Shown in pieces: positions 15,998 through 17,151 of a stretch of DNA of 17,151 nucleotides. Below the pieces are notes generated by a model, which did not search any database, was not told where the DNA came from, and was given only the letters and a program-made list of their open reading frames with translations. Within the stretch, counting starts at the first letter, position 1; every line of letters begins with the position of its first letter. The translations under genes and the position numbers were made by a program. This DNA comes from Endotrypanum monterogeii (taxonomy: Eukaryota > Euglenozoa > Kinetoplastea > Trypanosomatida > Trypanosomatidae). The stretch is from NCBI GenBank assembly GCA_000333855.2, contig KV784176.1:56612-73762 (forward strand), read 5' to 3'.

Positions 15998-16702
15998 ATG
16001 CTGTGCCCTGTGTACTCTCCCCGCCCAGCGCAGGCGAAAGCAGATCCTGGTGAGGAGGAGGTGCAGCAGGCACTGAGGGACGGCTCCGATACGTTCTTCT
16101 TCAGCCATCACGTTGACTTCGTCGACGTACCTTGTGGCATCGCTGCGCTGCGAGACCAGCTGGAGACTCTTCATGTAGATAATAACTACCTCTTTAAGTC
16201 CATCTCTCCACGTGTGACGGTCTTGACGAACCTGCGCTACCTCAACGCGGGCTACTGCGGACTGCGTAGCGTGGACCCCTCGATTTCCCGCTTGACAAAG
16301 CTCGAGCGATTGACTCTAAACAACAATGTACTCAACTGGTTGCCATCCGAGATGTCACAGCTCAAGGCATTAGAGGAGCTGCGCATTGGCAACAACAAGT
16401 TCCGCGTTTTGCCAGGGTGTCTCCTTTTTCTCCCCCGCCTTCGCCTTCTCGAAATAGAGAACAATCCCTTCTGCACACGTGAAGAGGTGGAGGGAGCCGC
16501 TGCTGTGACCTTCATCCCACCGCAGCGCGGCGCGATGTGCAGCTCTTGCTGCATCCACTCGCGGTATTATCATGTATTCGTTACATTTCACAATTTTTTG
16601 GGTCATCGTGGCGTTCCATTTGTGCACTTGGTGTGCTCCGATGAGTGTGCCAAGCACGTGCGCACACGCTTGGAAGAGTATGACCAAGCTCACTCCAACT
16701 AG
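15998..16702 (+). CDS. Leucine-rich-repeat protein with Cys/His-rich C-terminal tail (gene 4)
   Basis: A 234-residue protein. The first ATG in frame is at 15998. The frame is open upstream only through an A14 tract with no ATG, so the earlier codons are not used. From residue ~55 there are four to five LRR units of 23 residues with the LxxLxLxxNxLxxLP pattern. The best is LERLTLNNNVLNWLP (102-116), followed by LEELRIGNNKFRVLP (125-139), and the last is LRLLEIENNPFC (148-159). The tail (180-220) has C181, C184, C185 and then C213 and C217, with several His between. This spacing could bind zinc. No signal peptide or membrane segment is visible, so the protein is presumably cytosolic and works in protein-protein binding. 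LRR identification is firm; the partner, process and function of the tail are unknown. Confidence 0.87.
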   Translation: MLCPVYSPRPAQAKADPGEEEVQQALRDGSDTFFFSHHVDFVDVPCGIAALRDQLETLHVDNNYLFKSISPRVTVLTNLRYLNAGYCGLRSVDPSISRLTKLERLTLNNNVLNWLPSEMSQLKALEELRIGNNKFRVLPGCLLFLPRLRLLEIENNPFCTREEVEGAAAVTFIPPQRGAMCSSCCIHSRYYHVFVTFHNFLGHRGVPFVHLVCSDECAKHVRTRLEEYDQAHSN

Positions 16703-17024
16703 GTTTTTTTGTTTCCCTCTTTTTCCTTTGTCCTCTTATCCTCGGTCGTGATGGATGTAGGCCGCAGGGGGTGCTGAGTAATGGTGATTTGGCGTACTGC
16801 TTGATGGGCAGTTGTGCTGTGTGTGTACCGAGGCATCCCATCTCCCTCTTCTGATGAGTGACCCTCGCTAGGCGAAGCGTGTGGCGTGTTCATCCACGTG
16901 CTTTGAGTATCTCGCATCGCCCCCTCCTTTGAGAGAACACTTCGCCCTGGTGCACGGTGTTTTGCGCTTTTTTTTTTGAGGGGCAGAGGTGTATTGGCAC
17001 CTCTCGAGTGCTTTTCTTTCTTCG
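16703..17024. other. Non-coding sequence downstream of gene 4
   Basis: T7-T9 runs and no credible ORF on the sense strand; the short antisense frames have no coding character. Probably the beginning of the gene 4 3' UTR. Confidence 0.6.
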
Positions 17025-17050
17025 TATATATATATATATATATATATATA
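17025..17050. repeat. (TA)13 microsatellite near the contig end
   Basis: Pure TA alternation of 26 bases, after which sequence character changes abruptly. Confidence 0.95.
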
Positions 17051-17151
17051 CGTCGTAGGAACTAAACTATTGTCTTCGTTACTTAGTTATTGTAGTACTT
17101 CTCCGTCTACTCCTACCCTTCCGTTCGTCTCGTCTTCTTACGTAACCTCCT
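17051..17151. other. Anomalous contig-end sequence, possibly artefactual
   Basis: The last ~100 bases have the same short-word, jittery composition as the first ~100 and also lie directly beyond a TA tract. No gene or repeat family is recognisable. The symmetry of the two ends suggests degraded read quality after the dinucleotide runs. Confidence 0.5.

Overview
The window looks like nuclear DNA from a Leishmania-type trypanosomatid. Four intronless genes all read left to right. They are separated by long T/C-rich intergenic stretches full of (TA)n, (CA)n and homopolymer tracts. At least two genes have a long uninterrupted or near-uninterrupted pyrimidine tract ending in AG 100-250 bases before the first ATG, the expected form of a spliced-leader trans-splice acceptor. 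No ribosome binding sites, operators or promoters of bacterial or conventional Pol II type are visible, which fits polycistronic transcription. Species cannot be fixed from the sequence alone.

Layout: 1-2105 is non-coding and holds the probable acceptor of gene 1. Gene 1 (2106-3224) is an acidic and then proline-rich protein of unknown function. 3225-7948 is an unusually long intergenic region with several hairpin-forming blocks and one doubtful micro-ORF. Gene 2 (7949-10075) is a 708-residue coiled-coil protein with many Ser/Thr-Pro sites. 10076-12122 is intergenic. Gene 3 (12123-14273) is the only confidently assigned gene: a membrane-anchored GDA1/CD39 family nucleoside phosphatase (apyrase/NTPDase). 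14274-15997 is intergenic. Gene 4 (15998-16702) is a small leucine-rich-repeat protein with a Cys/His-rich tail. From memory, Leishmania major has its larger NTPDase gene at the very start of chromosome 15 (LmjF.15.0030), preceded by hypothetical genes. The layout here would agree with that, but I could not test it.

The genes probably share one precursor transcript, but nothing shows they share a pathway: one is secretory-pathway nucleotide hydrolysis, two are low-complexity or coiled-coil proteins suggestive of scaffolding, and one is an LRR adaptor. Both outer ends of the window, beyond (TA)n tracts, have a peculiar short-word composition that looks like sequencing or assembly error rather than chromosome. 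I did not find a convincing new biological system. The best leads are the structured intergenic blocks, the NTPDase's extra lumenal domain, and the Cys/His tail of the LRR protein.
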